This document shows positions 25,434-33,090 of a stretch of 64,000 bases of DNA, in pieces (the stretch's first letter is position 1; each line of letters begins with the position of its first letter). The notes under the pieces are model-generated. The model had not been told where the DNA came from. It saw only the letters and a list, made by a program, of their open reading frames with translations, and did not search any database. Both the position numbers and the translations under genes were made by a program. Location: positions 2,852,001 through 2,916,000 of the forward strand of contig OZ245999.1 of NCBI GenBank assembly GCA_965230265.1, read 5' to 3'. Origin of the DNA: JAJFKX01 sp965230265 (GTDB lineage Bacteria > Pseudomonadota > Gammaproteobacteria > Xanthomonadales > Wenzhouxiangellaceae).

Positions 25434-25768
25434 AAAGAACCTCCTTCCAGCTTACGTAACATGTCATGCAGACTTGCCCAGTTTTTGCGGTGTTGGTCCA
25501 GCTCCTTTAAACCGGCTTTACGCAAACGATAATATTTACGCCTGCGCCCGGTTTCGGCCTTGCCCCAATACGATTCAATTAAATTTTTCTTTTCCAGCCG
25601 GTGTAATATCGGATACAACATTCCATCGGCCCATTCCAGCTCACCATCGGACAGTTCACGAACCTGAGTAATAATGGCGTAGCCATAGCTGTCACCATGG
25701 CTGAGTATCGACAAAATCAGCGGTGTGGATGACGCTGCAATCAGGTCTTTGGGTATGGCTGTACTCAA
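25421..25768 (-). CDS. PadR-family transcriptional regulator
   Basis: The 115-residue protein is a short PadR winged helix: ILSHGDSYGYAIITQV, then ELEWADGMLYPILHRLEKKNLIESYWG and RRRKYYRLRKAGLKEL, followed by a short dimerisation helix. It starts at TTG 25768 with AGGAG well placed upstream. PadR proteins repress their own operon and often nearby transporter genes. Here a near-consensus promoter bracketed by inverted repeats lies directly upstream (25789-25841). It is co-transcribed with the HAAS-type gene and may also affect the convergent ABC exporter; the latter is inference. Confidence 0.9.
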   Translation of the reverse strand: MSTAIPKDLIAASSTPLILSILSHGDSYGYAIITQVRELSDGELEWADGMLYPILHRLEKKNLIESYWGKAETGRRRKYYRLRKAGLKELDQHRKNWASLHDMLRKLEGGSLCFN

Positions 25769-25788
25769 TATTTTGCTCCTGCCTTTTT

Positions 25789-25841
25789 ATACATAGATGT
25801 TCTAGGGTTAGAACTATACCTAGTGATTCTATGTATGTCAA
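25789..25841 (-). promoter_or_regulatory. PadR operon promoter with two nested inverted repeats
   Basis: On the minus strand TTGACA (25841-25836) and TATAGT (25818-25813) are 17 bp apart, close to the σ70 consensus. A 9-bp repeat ATACATAGA/TCTATGTAT (25789-25797/25828-25836) spans the promoter, and GTTCTA-GGGT-TAGAAC (25799-25814) overlaps the -10. These are likely PadR operators for autorepression. Confidence 0.75.
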
Positions 25842-25950
25842 TATCATCCGTAACCGTCGCTATTGCTTGCAGCCAATTCACGACGTGCCGCAAATATCAC
25901 TTAACCTGCGATCACAATAACGAAACCGTTTCAGTGTTACATTTATACCC

Positions 25951-27327
25951 ATGAAAACAATCGTCACAGCCCGCTTTCATTGGAAGGCTTTGTTTTGTCT
26001 TGTGTTATTTCAGATAACTGCACTGGCACAAACAAACTCTGATGAACTGGAATTTGATGTTTTCAGCCGCTGGTTTGTTGCCGAATACCATCGATTGGAC
26101 ATTCAGCCACTGGTACTCGGTTATGTCGAGAATCTGAACCAGATAGATTCCACAAAAACCATTGAAGATCAACAGGCATTCTTTATACAAGCAAAGCAAC
26201 GACTCAGTCGTTTAGCAAAGAGTCAACTGCCTGCACCAAGCCAGGTTGATTACCAGGTTGCAGACTTTGAAATTCGGCTGAATCTGCAGCGCTTGAAACT
26301 CAGCCAGGAGCTACTGGATCACCACCCTGAAGACGATCATGCTGCAGGCATTTACCACATTACCAACGGCAAACAATGGTATGCCTATTTTTTGAATCGA
26401 TGGCTGGGCGCAGAAGTTGAACCGGATGCCATTTTTGACTTTGGCATGCAACAGATTGAACGTGCCAAAGACAATATAGAAAACATTCGGCAGGCAACCG
26501 GACAAACGCCACAGGCATTTTCCAGAACCATACGCAGAGAGGCCTTCTTTACAGACGATCAAAGCGTGGTGCAAAACAGATTCAAGGCCATTCGCAGGAT
26601 TGTGAGTGACCACCTCTCTGAGCAGTTTTTTGTTTACCCTGATGTGCCAAAAGTTAAAATTGCCCAAGGTGATAATGAAGCCTTAAGCCAGGTGCCTGGT
26701 TATTACAACGGGCAGAGTGGAACGTTTTTCTATAATCTTTTTGATAAACCCTATAACAAACGCGAAAGTGACTGGTTGTATTTACATGAAGCCATCCCCG
26801 GGCACCACTTCCAGAATTTTATCGAGCAATCACAAGATCATTCTGACCTACGTCGCCTGACGCCCTATTATGGCTTCAGTGAAGGCTGGGCCGCCTATGC
26901 AGAAGAGCTCGGTAAGGCACTGGGTTTATACCAGGATGATTATGCCTATCTGGGCAAGTGGGAGTGGGATCTTGTACGGTCTGTCCGTGTACCCCTGGAT
27001 GTCGGTATTAATTACTATGGCTGGAACGATAATAGAGCGCTGAGATTTTGGCGTCAGCATATAAAAAATCGAGATGATATTGGTGAACGCGAAATTCAGC
27101 GTATGCGCCGTTGGCCTGCTCAAGTGATCACCTATAAATATGGTGCTGATCAGATTTTACAGTGGAAGCAACAGCTGATTCTAGAAAACCCAACCACTTT
27201 CAGTGTGCACCGATTCCACGATTATTTATTGACCAACGGACCACTGCCTTTCGATGTTCTGCGCCCACTGGTGCTGGAAGGTGACAATAATATCTGTTCT
27301 GTCCAAACCCCAGATAACAACCCATAA
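25951..27327 (+). CDS. Exported DUF885 metallopeptidase-like protein
   Basis: The 458-residue product has a signal peptide (about 1-26). The family motif HEAIPGHH (His279, Glu280, His285, His286) and the downstream EGWAAYAEELG (about 314-324) supply the expected zinc ligands and catalytic Glu. The C-terminal half also keeps the arginine-rich RMRRWPAQ region and the family ending. DUF885 proteins are thought to be zinc carboxypeptidases or related hydrolases. The total is shorter than many members (about 550-600), and residues between about 115 and 250 look condensed. It is a single gene; other exported peptidases lie just downstream on the other strand. Confidence 0.85.
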   Translation: MKTIVTARFHWKALFCLVLFQITALAQTNSDELEFDVFSRWFVAEYHRLDIQPLVLGYVENLNQIDSTKTIEDQQAFFIQAKQRLSRLAKSQLPAPSQVDYQVADFEIRLNLQRLKLSQELLDHHPEDDHAAGIYHITNGKQWYAYFLNRWLGAEVEPDAIFDFGMQQIERAKDNIENIRQATGQTPQAFSRTIRREAFFTDDQSVVQNRFKAIRRIVSDHLSEQFFVYPDVPKVKIAQGDNEALSQVPGYYNGQSGTFFYNLFDKPYNKRESDWLYLHEAIPGHHFQNFIEQSQDHSDLRRLTPYYGFSEGWAAYAEELGKALGLYQDDYAYLGKWEWDLVRSVRVPLDVGINYYGWNDNRALRFWRQHIKNRDDIGEREIQRMRRWPAQVITYKYGADQILQWKQQLILENPTTFSVHRFHDYLLTNGPLPFDVLRPLVLEGDNNICSVQTPDNNP

Positions 27328-27636
27328 GTAAATTTTGAGGTCTGGCTAAAAAGCGCTTATCCCATGAGCTTATCCGTCAATACAAGTCTCAACTGGTTCA
27401 CTGCCGGCAAATAATCAATGGACTAAGCCTTACCTAACACCATTAATGAACGAATGATTTCGTAGCTAAGGCCTTTACGCTGGAAAGATCAAAAACCACC
27501 CACTGTTTGGTTTTCTCTAAGCTATCTCGTTTGTCATGTTCTGCAAATCGGCGTAAGCTGTTGTCAGAGCAGAGTATTTTCAGCGCAGTGTTTATTGTGC
27601 TGCGCTTCCTATAAAAGTACGCATGGGAGGCAATCT
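27328..27636. other. 309-bp intergenic region before the binding-protein gene
   Basis: No ORF. Contains AAAACCA/TGGTTTT (27492-27498/27508-27514) and a perfect 7-bp inverted repeat AGCGCAG/CTGCGCT (27582-27588/27600-27606) about 30 bases before the start codon, followed by a TATAAAA box. The latter repeat could be an operator or a leader hairpin. Confidence 0.4.
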
Positions 27637-28509
27637 ATGCATCCGAACCGTCTTAAATACCTACTGAGTATTGTTCTATTTTTTGTGCTTGCTGCTTGCC
27701 AACAACAGGCCGAGCCCCCCGCTGAAACTGCAGCCACTCCACAACCAGCACCAGCATCCCAGGAAAGTACCGATCAAAGTACGCCTGTCACTGATACTGC
27801 TGCTGAAAGCTGTACTTTAACCATGGGTTTTGATCCCTGGGAACCGTATCATTTTGAAGCCGCTGACAGAGTCATCCGCGGCATCGATGTAGAGCTGGTC
27901 CAAGCGATGTCCACCCAAACTGACTGCACGCTTGATTTTAAAGAAGGCCAATGGGTGGATCTATTGTCGATGCTCAGGGACGGTGAAATCGATATACTCG
28001 CCGGCGCCACCCCCATCGCAGAGCGCGAAAGTTATGCCTGGTTTTCCAACCCTTATCGCTCCGAGCAGTTTGAACTGTATATTGCCGACGGGGCAGAGCT
28101 GCCTGCACGGGAATTCAGCGCATTGCTGTCTCAGGGTTTTAATCTTGGTCTGACCTATGGCTATATCTATGGCGAACCGTTAAGCGGTGCTCAAAACAAC
28201 CAGGACTATGCTGATCAGTTTATTTATGCCTCTATCGCAGAAATGAATTTTACCAATTTGGCAGATGGCCGTATCCAGGGCTTTGTCGAAGACCCCTTCG
28301 TGACCGCCGCAATCATTCGCCGCCATGGCTGGCATGATCAAGTTCGTGCTACCGGCGTGATGATTTCCAATCAACCAGTGAGTTTGATGTTCAGTAAGGC
28401 ATCAATCAATGAAGCACAGGTGGAAAGCTTCAACCAGGCACTGGCTGACCTTAAACAGACGGGTAAAGATCAGGAGATCTTTAAGCGGTATCTGGGAACT
28501 GACCAGTAA
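27637..28509 (+). CDS. Solute-binding lipoprotein (type 2, amino-acid ABC family)
   Basis: The 290-residue product has a lipoprotein signal peptide with lipobox LAAC (Cys about 20) and a Pro/Ala/Gln-rich linker. It then has a type 2 periplasmic-binding fold: MGFDPWEPYHF, IRGIDVELVQAM, DFKEGQWVDLLSMLRDGEIDILAGATPIAERE and the closing hinge segments. Such proteins capture amino acids or similar solutes. GGGAGG precedes ATG 27637 by 6 bases. No permease or ATPase genes are adjacent, so it is either an orphan component serving a transporter elsewhere or a sensor. The acidic residue normally binding the amino-acid α-amino group is not obvious. Confidence 0.85.
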   Translation: MHPNRLKYLLSIVLFFVLAACQQQAEPPAETAATPQPAPASQESTDQSTPVTDTAAESCTLTMGFDPWEPYHFEAADRVIRGIDVELVQAMSTQTDCTLDFKEGQWVDLLSMLRDGEIDILAGATPIAERESYAWFSNPYRSEQFELYIADGAELPAREFSALLSQGFNLGLTYGYIYGEPLSGAQNNQDYADQFIYASIAEMNFTNLADGRIQGFVEDPFVTAAIIRRHGWHDQVRATGVMISNQPVSLMFSKASINEAQVESFNQALADLKQTGKDQEIFKRYLGTDQ

Positions 28510-28527
28510 ACAAAATGATTTAATATC

Positions 28528-28550
28528 CCCAGCGGTAGCCTGCCGCTGGG
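28528..28550. terminator. Hairpin between convergent genes
   Basis: CCCAGCGG (28528-28535) pairs perfectly with CCGCTGGG (28543-28550) across a 7-base loop, between the stops of two convergent genes. Neither strand has a T-tract, so intrinsic termination would be weak. Confidence 0.5.
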
Positions 28551-28559
28551 AGATTCGGG

Positions 28560-28952
28560 TTATTGGTCTTTATCGATGTATAAATCCATCACCGTAAACC
28601 GGTTATCTTCAAACCGATAAATAAACTGGAATTCGGCAAACAAATCCTCAGCCGCCCCACTGGCAATAACATGATCATCGCCATGCGCTATGACTTTGCC
28701 ACCTGACTGTTCGACTTTTTCGATCACCGAAGCCAGCGATTCGCCGTCCTGTGCTTTGGGGATTTTGGCATTTTGCCGAACCCATTCAACTTTCTGTTCA
28801 CGGCTGTCACTTTTTTGTATAACTGACACGGGTTCACCCAGTGCCTGCTGTTCAGATTCGGTCAACCGCTTACCTGTCAGCGTTTGCGCAGCTATCTGTG
28901 AGCTAATCAAAACAACGGTAAAACAACCTATCAAAAAAGCCCGCTTGCTCAT
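28560..28952 (-). CDS. Small exported protein of unknown function
   Basis: The 130-residue product starts at ATG 28952 with AGG upstream; an in-frame GTG-type extension to 28976 exists but would precede the signal peptide. Residues 1-23 form the signal peptide. The mature part is charged, with no cysteine or membrane segment, and ends in FQFIYRFEDNRFTVMDLYIDKDQ. I do not recognise the family. It lies 24 bases after the M14 peptidase gene on the same strand and is probably the last gene of the peptidase operon. Confidence 0.7.
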   Translation of the reverse strand: MSKRAFLIGCFTVVLISSQIAAQTLTGKRLTESEQQALGEPVSVIQKSDSREQKVEWVRQNAKIPKAQDGESLASVIEKVEQSGGKVIAHGDDHVIASGAAEDLFAEFQFIYRFEDNRFTVMDLYIDKDQ

Positions 28953-28976
28953 GGCTAAACCTGTTCTGAAAACCAT

Positions 28977-31538
28977 TTACTCAGCTGGTAAAGTCGTCGA
29001 CTGAATCAATGCGGTGTTCAACAACGCGTTGATGTATAACTGTTCTGTACCCCGCCAGAATGCGCGAAAATTAGGATTAAAAGCAAACCTGATCACCGCA
29101 CCCTGCCCAACTTTATCAACCACCATTACTGGCCGACCGTCCAATTCCTCATTGGCATATTCACTGGCAAAGCCTGCCACTGGCTGAGAGCTTGCCAGCA
29201 CCAGTGGTGTGCTGTAGGCATTTTTACTGGGTTCCAGTCTGGTAAGGCTGTTTAGGAATACCGACATACCCTCACGTCGGTAACCTTGCGCCAACGGATG
29301 ACTTAAATCCAGCTGCGCGGGGAAAATAGCACCGCCCAGAATGCGATCAGCAAAATCAAACTGATGCTGGCTGTATGGCTGGCTACCGATATCCTGCTCA
29401 GAGGTGTCTTTGTTTTTTGCCAATTTATCTATCAGCTTTGAGACTCGGTCATCTTCGGAAACCCCTTCTTTGGCGTTGTCTGGCCGATCGGAGAATATCG
29501 CTTCGGCCCACAATGCCGAGCGTTTTTGGGTCACCAGTACACCACCACGGTTTACCCAGCTTTTGATCAATGGATACCAGGCTTTGGGTATGGTTTTGTA
29601 ACCCGCATCAGCGATCAATAAATGCGTGTAATCATCCAAATCAAACGGCGCCTGAGTCGCCACATCCAGCATCGGCAAAGCTAGACCCAGACGGCGGTCA
29701 ATCAAGTGCCAGGTATGCCCGGCTTCCATTGGTACTACACCCTGACCAACAATCATTAATGGTTTTACTGCCTTTAACGGTCGAATTTCAGGTGAACCCA
29801 AATCCACACCCGCCAGGTTAAAACCACTACTGACGGCCCGTACCGGCACCTTCCAATGCCGGGATTGTTCAGCCAGTTTTTGCTCCAACATTTCGCGATC
29901 CTCACCGCGTAAAACAGGAACCACAAAATCACCGCGTTGAATAATGCTGTCTTCTGCAATCTCCCGATTGGTATTGCCCAATCGATAGACCCGAATATCT
30001 TCATTGAGCAGGTGCATCGCCATAGCCGCACCCGCCAGATTGTGATTGTTGAAAATATAGGCGCTGGCATTGGCTTGCGGTGTGAACTCAACATTCGTTG
30101 AATCACTAACAGCAGCCCGCTGTGGCAATGAGTTAAGACGTGCAAATGGCAGATTGTAAGCGCGGGGCAGTGTCCACGCTGATACATCGTAAAAAGTGTT
30201 ATCAGCAAATTCGGTACGCTGTTCAAACATGGCCTCTATTAAAGCCGCCTGGCGCTGGCGAATGGGTACTACCCATGCATGCCCCGCCGAAAAGCTGGTT
30301 TCATTGGCACGAACATCTTCGCCCAATGGATAGACTTCAATCTGATGCAGGCGCATCAATTCCGCCAATTCCTGCGCTCGTTCAGCATCACCGTCATCAC
30401 CAAAAACCCAGGCCTGACCACGACCACTGCGTGCCTGCTGCTGAGCGTTGACATAAAACTGCTGCTGATAATCGATCAAACGATCTTTGATAGCATATGC
30501 GCCCTGCAAGGTGGAAATACTGGTGGCGTATTGATTGCGAACGGCATCAGTAAAAGTAAACTCGCCATTGATCGAATCAACTTTATGCCCCCGTGTTGAA
30601 GGCTGCTCATACAAAATACCGATGCTGCCATTGATATCCGGATAAGTAGAACCTTTGCCATAATAAAAATCATCGAAGGTTTCACGGCTGTAATAGCGTT
30701 GACCAATCGCATCCAGAGCACGACCGTGATAACGAGCCAGTTCGGTTGTTAATTCAACATTTTGATCCGGCGTCAGCGGGTTTTTACGCTCTGGAACGCC
30801 GGGCTGGAAAAAATAGCCCGCATCTGAACCCTGCTCGTGAAAATCGCCAAGGATATTTGGCAACCAGCGATGAAACTGCGTCAAGCGCGCCACTGATTCG
30901 GGTTGTGTTGCAGGAAGCCAATCGCGATTCATATCAAACCAGTAATGATTAAAGCGACCAGCCGGCCAGGCTTCCCAGTGAGCGCGATGGATACGATCAC
31001 CGGCAGCCTGCTGCCCCCGGTGCATATTGGCCCAGGTAGCAAACCGCCCTAATCCATCTGGATTAAACATCGGGTCGATAATGACAACGGCATTATCCAG
31101 CAAATCACTAATCCACTGTGCCTCCCCGGCGATCAAGTGATACGCAGCCAACATTGCTGCATTGCTGCCGCTGGCTTCATTACCGTGAATGCTATAACCC
31201 AGCCACACCACAACCGGACCGTCACCATTCAAGTGACTCTGTCGAACCTGTTCCAGACGAGCCTGGTTCTGCGGGCTGGTGATCATCAAATGAATCAGCG
31301 GGCGCTGCTCATGGGTTCGGCCAATCACTTCCAGTGAGGCACGGTCTGAATTTTCTGCCAGACGCTCAAAATAACGGGTAATCTGCTCCGGTCGCGCATG
31401 CCACTGGCCAACCGGCCAACCCAGCTCGGCCTCTGGCATGGGAATAGTGTCATTGAAAGTTTCGTTGTCTGGAAGAATCGGATGAGCATTGCTGAATGCC
31501 GCAATAAATAACAATAAGAGCAGTAATGACTTAGGCAT
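28977..31538 (-). CDS. Exported M14-family zinc carboxypeptidase
   Basis: The 853-residue product has a signal peptide (about 1-18) and an M14 peptidase domain. Zinc ligands are His118 and Glu121 (IHGNE) and His234 (GDFHEQGS); the catalytic glutamate is Glu311 (GILYEQPSTRG). The second half (about 400-853) is a long β-rich and α/β extension without a motif I recognise, as in large bacterial M14 enzymes that cleave extracellular peptides. It lies in a minus-strand series with an amidohydrolase and a DUF5117-type protease, which suggests joint use of external protein or peptides. Confidence 0.9.
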   Translation of the reverse strand: MPKSLLLLLLFIAAFSNAHPILPDNETFNDTIPMPEAELGWPVGQWHARPEQITRYFERLAENSDRASLEVIGRTHEQRPLIHLMITSPQNQARLEQVRQSHLNGDGPVVVWLGYSIHGNEASGSNAAMLAAYHLIAGEAQWISDLLDNAVVIIDPMFNPDGLGRFATWANMHRGQQAAGDRIHRAHWEAWPAGRFNHYWFDMNRDWLPATQPESVARLTQFHRWLPNILGDFHEQGSDAGYFFQPGVPERKNPLTPDQNVELTTELARYHGRALDAIGQRYYSRETFDDFYYGKGSTYPDINGSIGILYEQPSTRGHKVDSINGEFTFTDAVRNQYATSISTLQGAYAIKDRLIDYQQQFYVNAQQQARSGRGQAWVFGDDGDAERAQELAELMRLHQIEVYPLGEDVRANETSFSAGHAWVVPIRQRQAALIEAMFEQRTEFADNTFYDVSAWTLPRAYNLPFARLNSLPQRAAVSDSTNVEFTPQANASAYIFNNHNLAGAAMAMHLLNEDIRVYRLGNTNREIAEDSIIQRGDFVVPVLRGEDREMLEQKLAEQSRHWKVPVRAVSSGFNLAGVDLGSPEIRPLKAVKPLMIVGQGVVPMEAGHTWHLIDRRLGLALPMLDVATQAPFDLDDYTHLLIADAGYKTIPKAWYPLIKSWVNRGGVLVTQKRSALWAEAIFSDRPDNAKEGVSEDDRVSKLIDKLAKNKDTSEQDIGSQPYSQHQFDFADRILGGAIFPAQLDLSHPLAQGYRREGMSVFLNSLTRLEPSKNAYSTPLVLASSQPVAGFASEYANEELDGRPVMVVDKVGQGAVIRFAFNPNFRAFWRGTEQLYINALLNTALIQSTTLPAE

Positions 31539-31604
31539 GGTATTCCTGTATCTGTCTATATTCTGGCGCTATAAAATTTTATGAGCAGTGGTTAAATGAA
31601 TGAA

Positions 31605-33026
31605 CTATTGAATATTGCGGTAGGCGAGTTCGGATTGCTGGCGCAAAACCCCTGCCCGCATCACATGGCTCAAAGTACGAAAAGCCGAAATATCTTTACG
31701 CGGATCTTGTTTTAACACCAACAGGTCCGCGACCTTGCCAGCCTCCAGGGTGCCAAAACGACCCTGGTCCTGCATCGCCCTTGCACCATTTCGGGTTGCC
31801 ATCACAATAATCTGTCCCGGTGTTAACCCGGCATCCTGCATGGCTTCCATTTCCGTGTATATCGATGGGCCATGCAGTGTCATTGGGTTTCCGGCATCGG
31901 TGGCGGTAACAATGGTTCCACCAGCGTTGTGCACCGCCATCAGGTTTTGTTCCATCAAGGCCAGCTCATGACCAACACCTTCCAGGCGGCGATAAGCCCA
32001 TTGACTATCCAGGCTATCAGGCAAATGGTCCTTTAATAAACCCGGCTGATGAATAATATCCACTGTTGCCTGGTCAACACAGCCATTCGGATCGTCAATA
32101 GGTGCCGGTGTATTGAACACCACACTGGCTAATGCCCGTGTCCAACCACCGCCAACCACCAAAGTTGGTGCGTAAATGGTGTTGTTTTTGATCAACAAAT
32201 CAAGAAACTCCTGATCTACCGGCACATCCGATACACTATGCACCAACATATGCGCACCGGCTTTTAGGGCAACCTTGGCTTCACGCAATGAGGTCGCATG
32301 CACCAGTAAAGGCAAACCGGCCTGTTTGGCCGCTGTACCAATCGCCAACATGCGTTGATCCATGGCTTTACGCTGGCCAGCCGCTGGCGCCAAAAACCAT
32401 ACTTTCACTGCCTGGGCACCCATGGCTTTCAGTTTGGCCACGCCAGCGACAGATTCTTCCACACTGCTCATCGGCAAGAAAGAATAAATCTCGTCATTTA
32501 ACTGCATCTGCTCTCGGCCAGCCCAGCTAATCAATGGCCCGGCTGCTTTGACATGGGCGGCATCTGGATTATTGCTTGCGGCTGCGTTTAGCTTGGTGGT
32601 CCAAAATGGTCCACCGACATCGAATACCGCTGTTATGCCTGAACACAAATAGCTTTGGTGCCAGCGACCAGGGTTTGTCATGGCGTCAGTAGCGATTTTC
32701 TCGTAGGGGTAAATATCTGGAGCACTGACGCCATCCGGACGACCATCCAGCCAGCCGGTCTGGCCAAAATGGACATGTGCATCAACCAAACCCGGTGTGA
32801 TAAACCGACCCTGCACATCAACGATGACTGCATTGGCCGAAGGCTTACAATCTTGCTGTGTCCCCACACAAATCAATCGGCCTTGGTCAACCATAATCGC
32901 GCCATTGTCGACAACAGAACCACCAGTCCCGTCAATAATGGTCGCACCCTGCAAGTACGTTTGCGCAGCGGCATTGTAGTTGATTAAGACAAAACAACTG
33001 GCAATAAACCACAAACAGCGCCTCAT
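31605..33026 (-). CDS. Exported amidohydrolase (imidazolonepropionase/Xaa-Pro dipeptidase-like)
   Basis: The 473-residue product has a signal peptide (about 1-22) and the metal-dependent hydrolase fold. Metal ligands His84 and His86 (VDAHVHFG), later histidines (LLVHAT, MLVHSVSD) and the catalytic Asp in TATDAGNP are in place, so it should be active. The metal-bridging lysine is in AVKVWFLAP. Related exported members act on small cyclic amides or Pro-dipeptides; substrate is not evident. I chose the second Met (33026) because it starts the signal peptide directly. Gaps of about 65 bases separate it from its operon neighbours. Confidence 0.88.
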   Translation of the reverse strand: MRRCLWFIASCFVLINYNAAAQTYLQGATIIDGTGGSVVDNGAIMVDQGRLICVGTQQDCKPSANAVIVDVQGRFITPGLVDAHVHFGQTGWLDGRPDGVSAPDIYPYEKIATDAMTNPGRWHQSYLCSGITAVFDVGGPFWTTKLNAAASNNPDAAHVKAAGPLISWAGREQMQLNDEIYSFLPMSSVEESVAGVAKLKAMGAQAVKVWFLAPAAGQRKAMDQRMLAIGTAAKQAGLPLLVHATSLREAKVALKAGAHMLVHSVSDVPVDQEFLDLLIKNNTIYAPTLVVGGGWTRALASVVFNTPAPIDDPNGCVDQATVDIIHQPGLLKDHLPDSLDSQWAYRRLEGVGHELALMEQNLMAVHNAGGTIVTATDAGNPMTLHGPSIYTEMEAMQDAGLTPGQIIVMATRNGARAMQDQGRFGTLEAGKVADLLVLKQDPRKDISAFRTLSHVMRAGVLRQQSELAYRNIQ

Positions 33027-33090
33027 ATTGATACCCATGTTTTCATTCCTCGTGACATCAAAATAGGCAGTGTGATGTTATTCATTGTTT

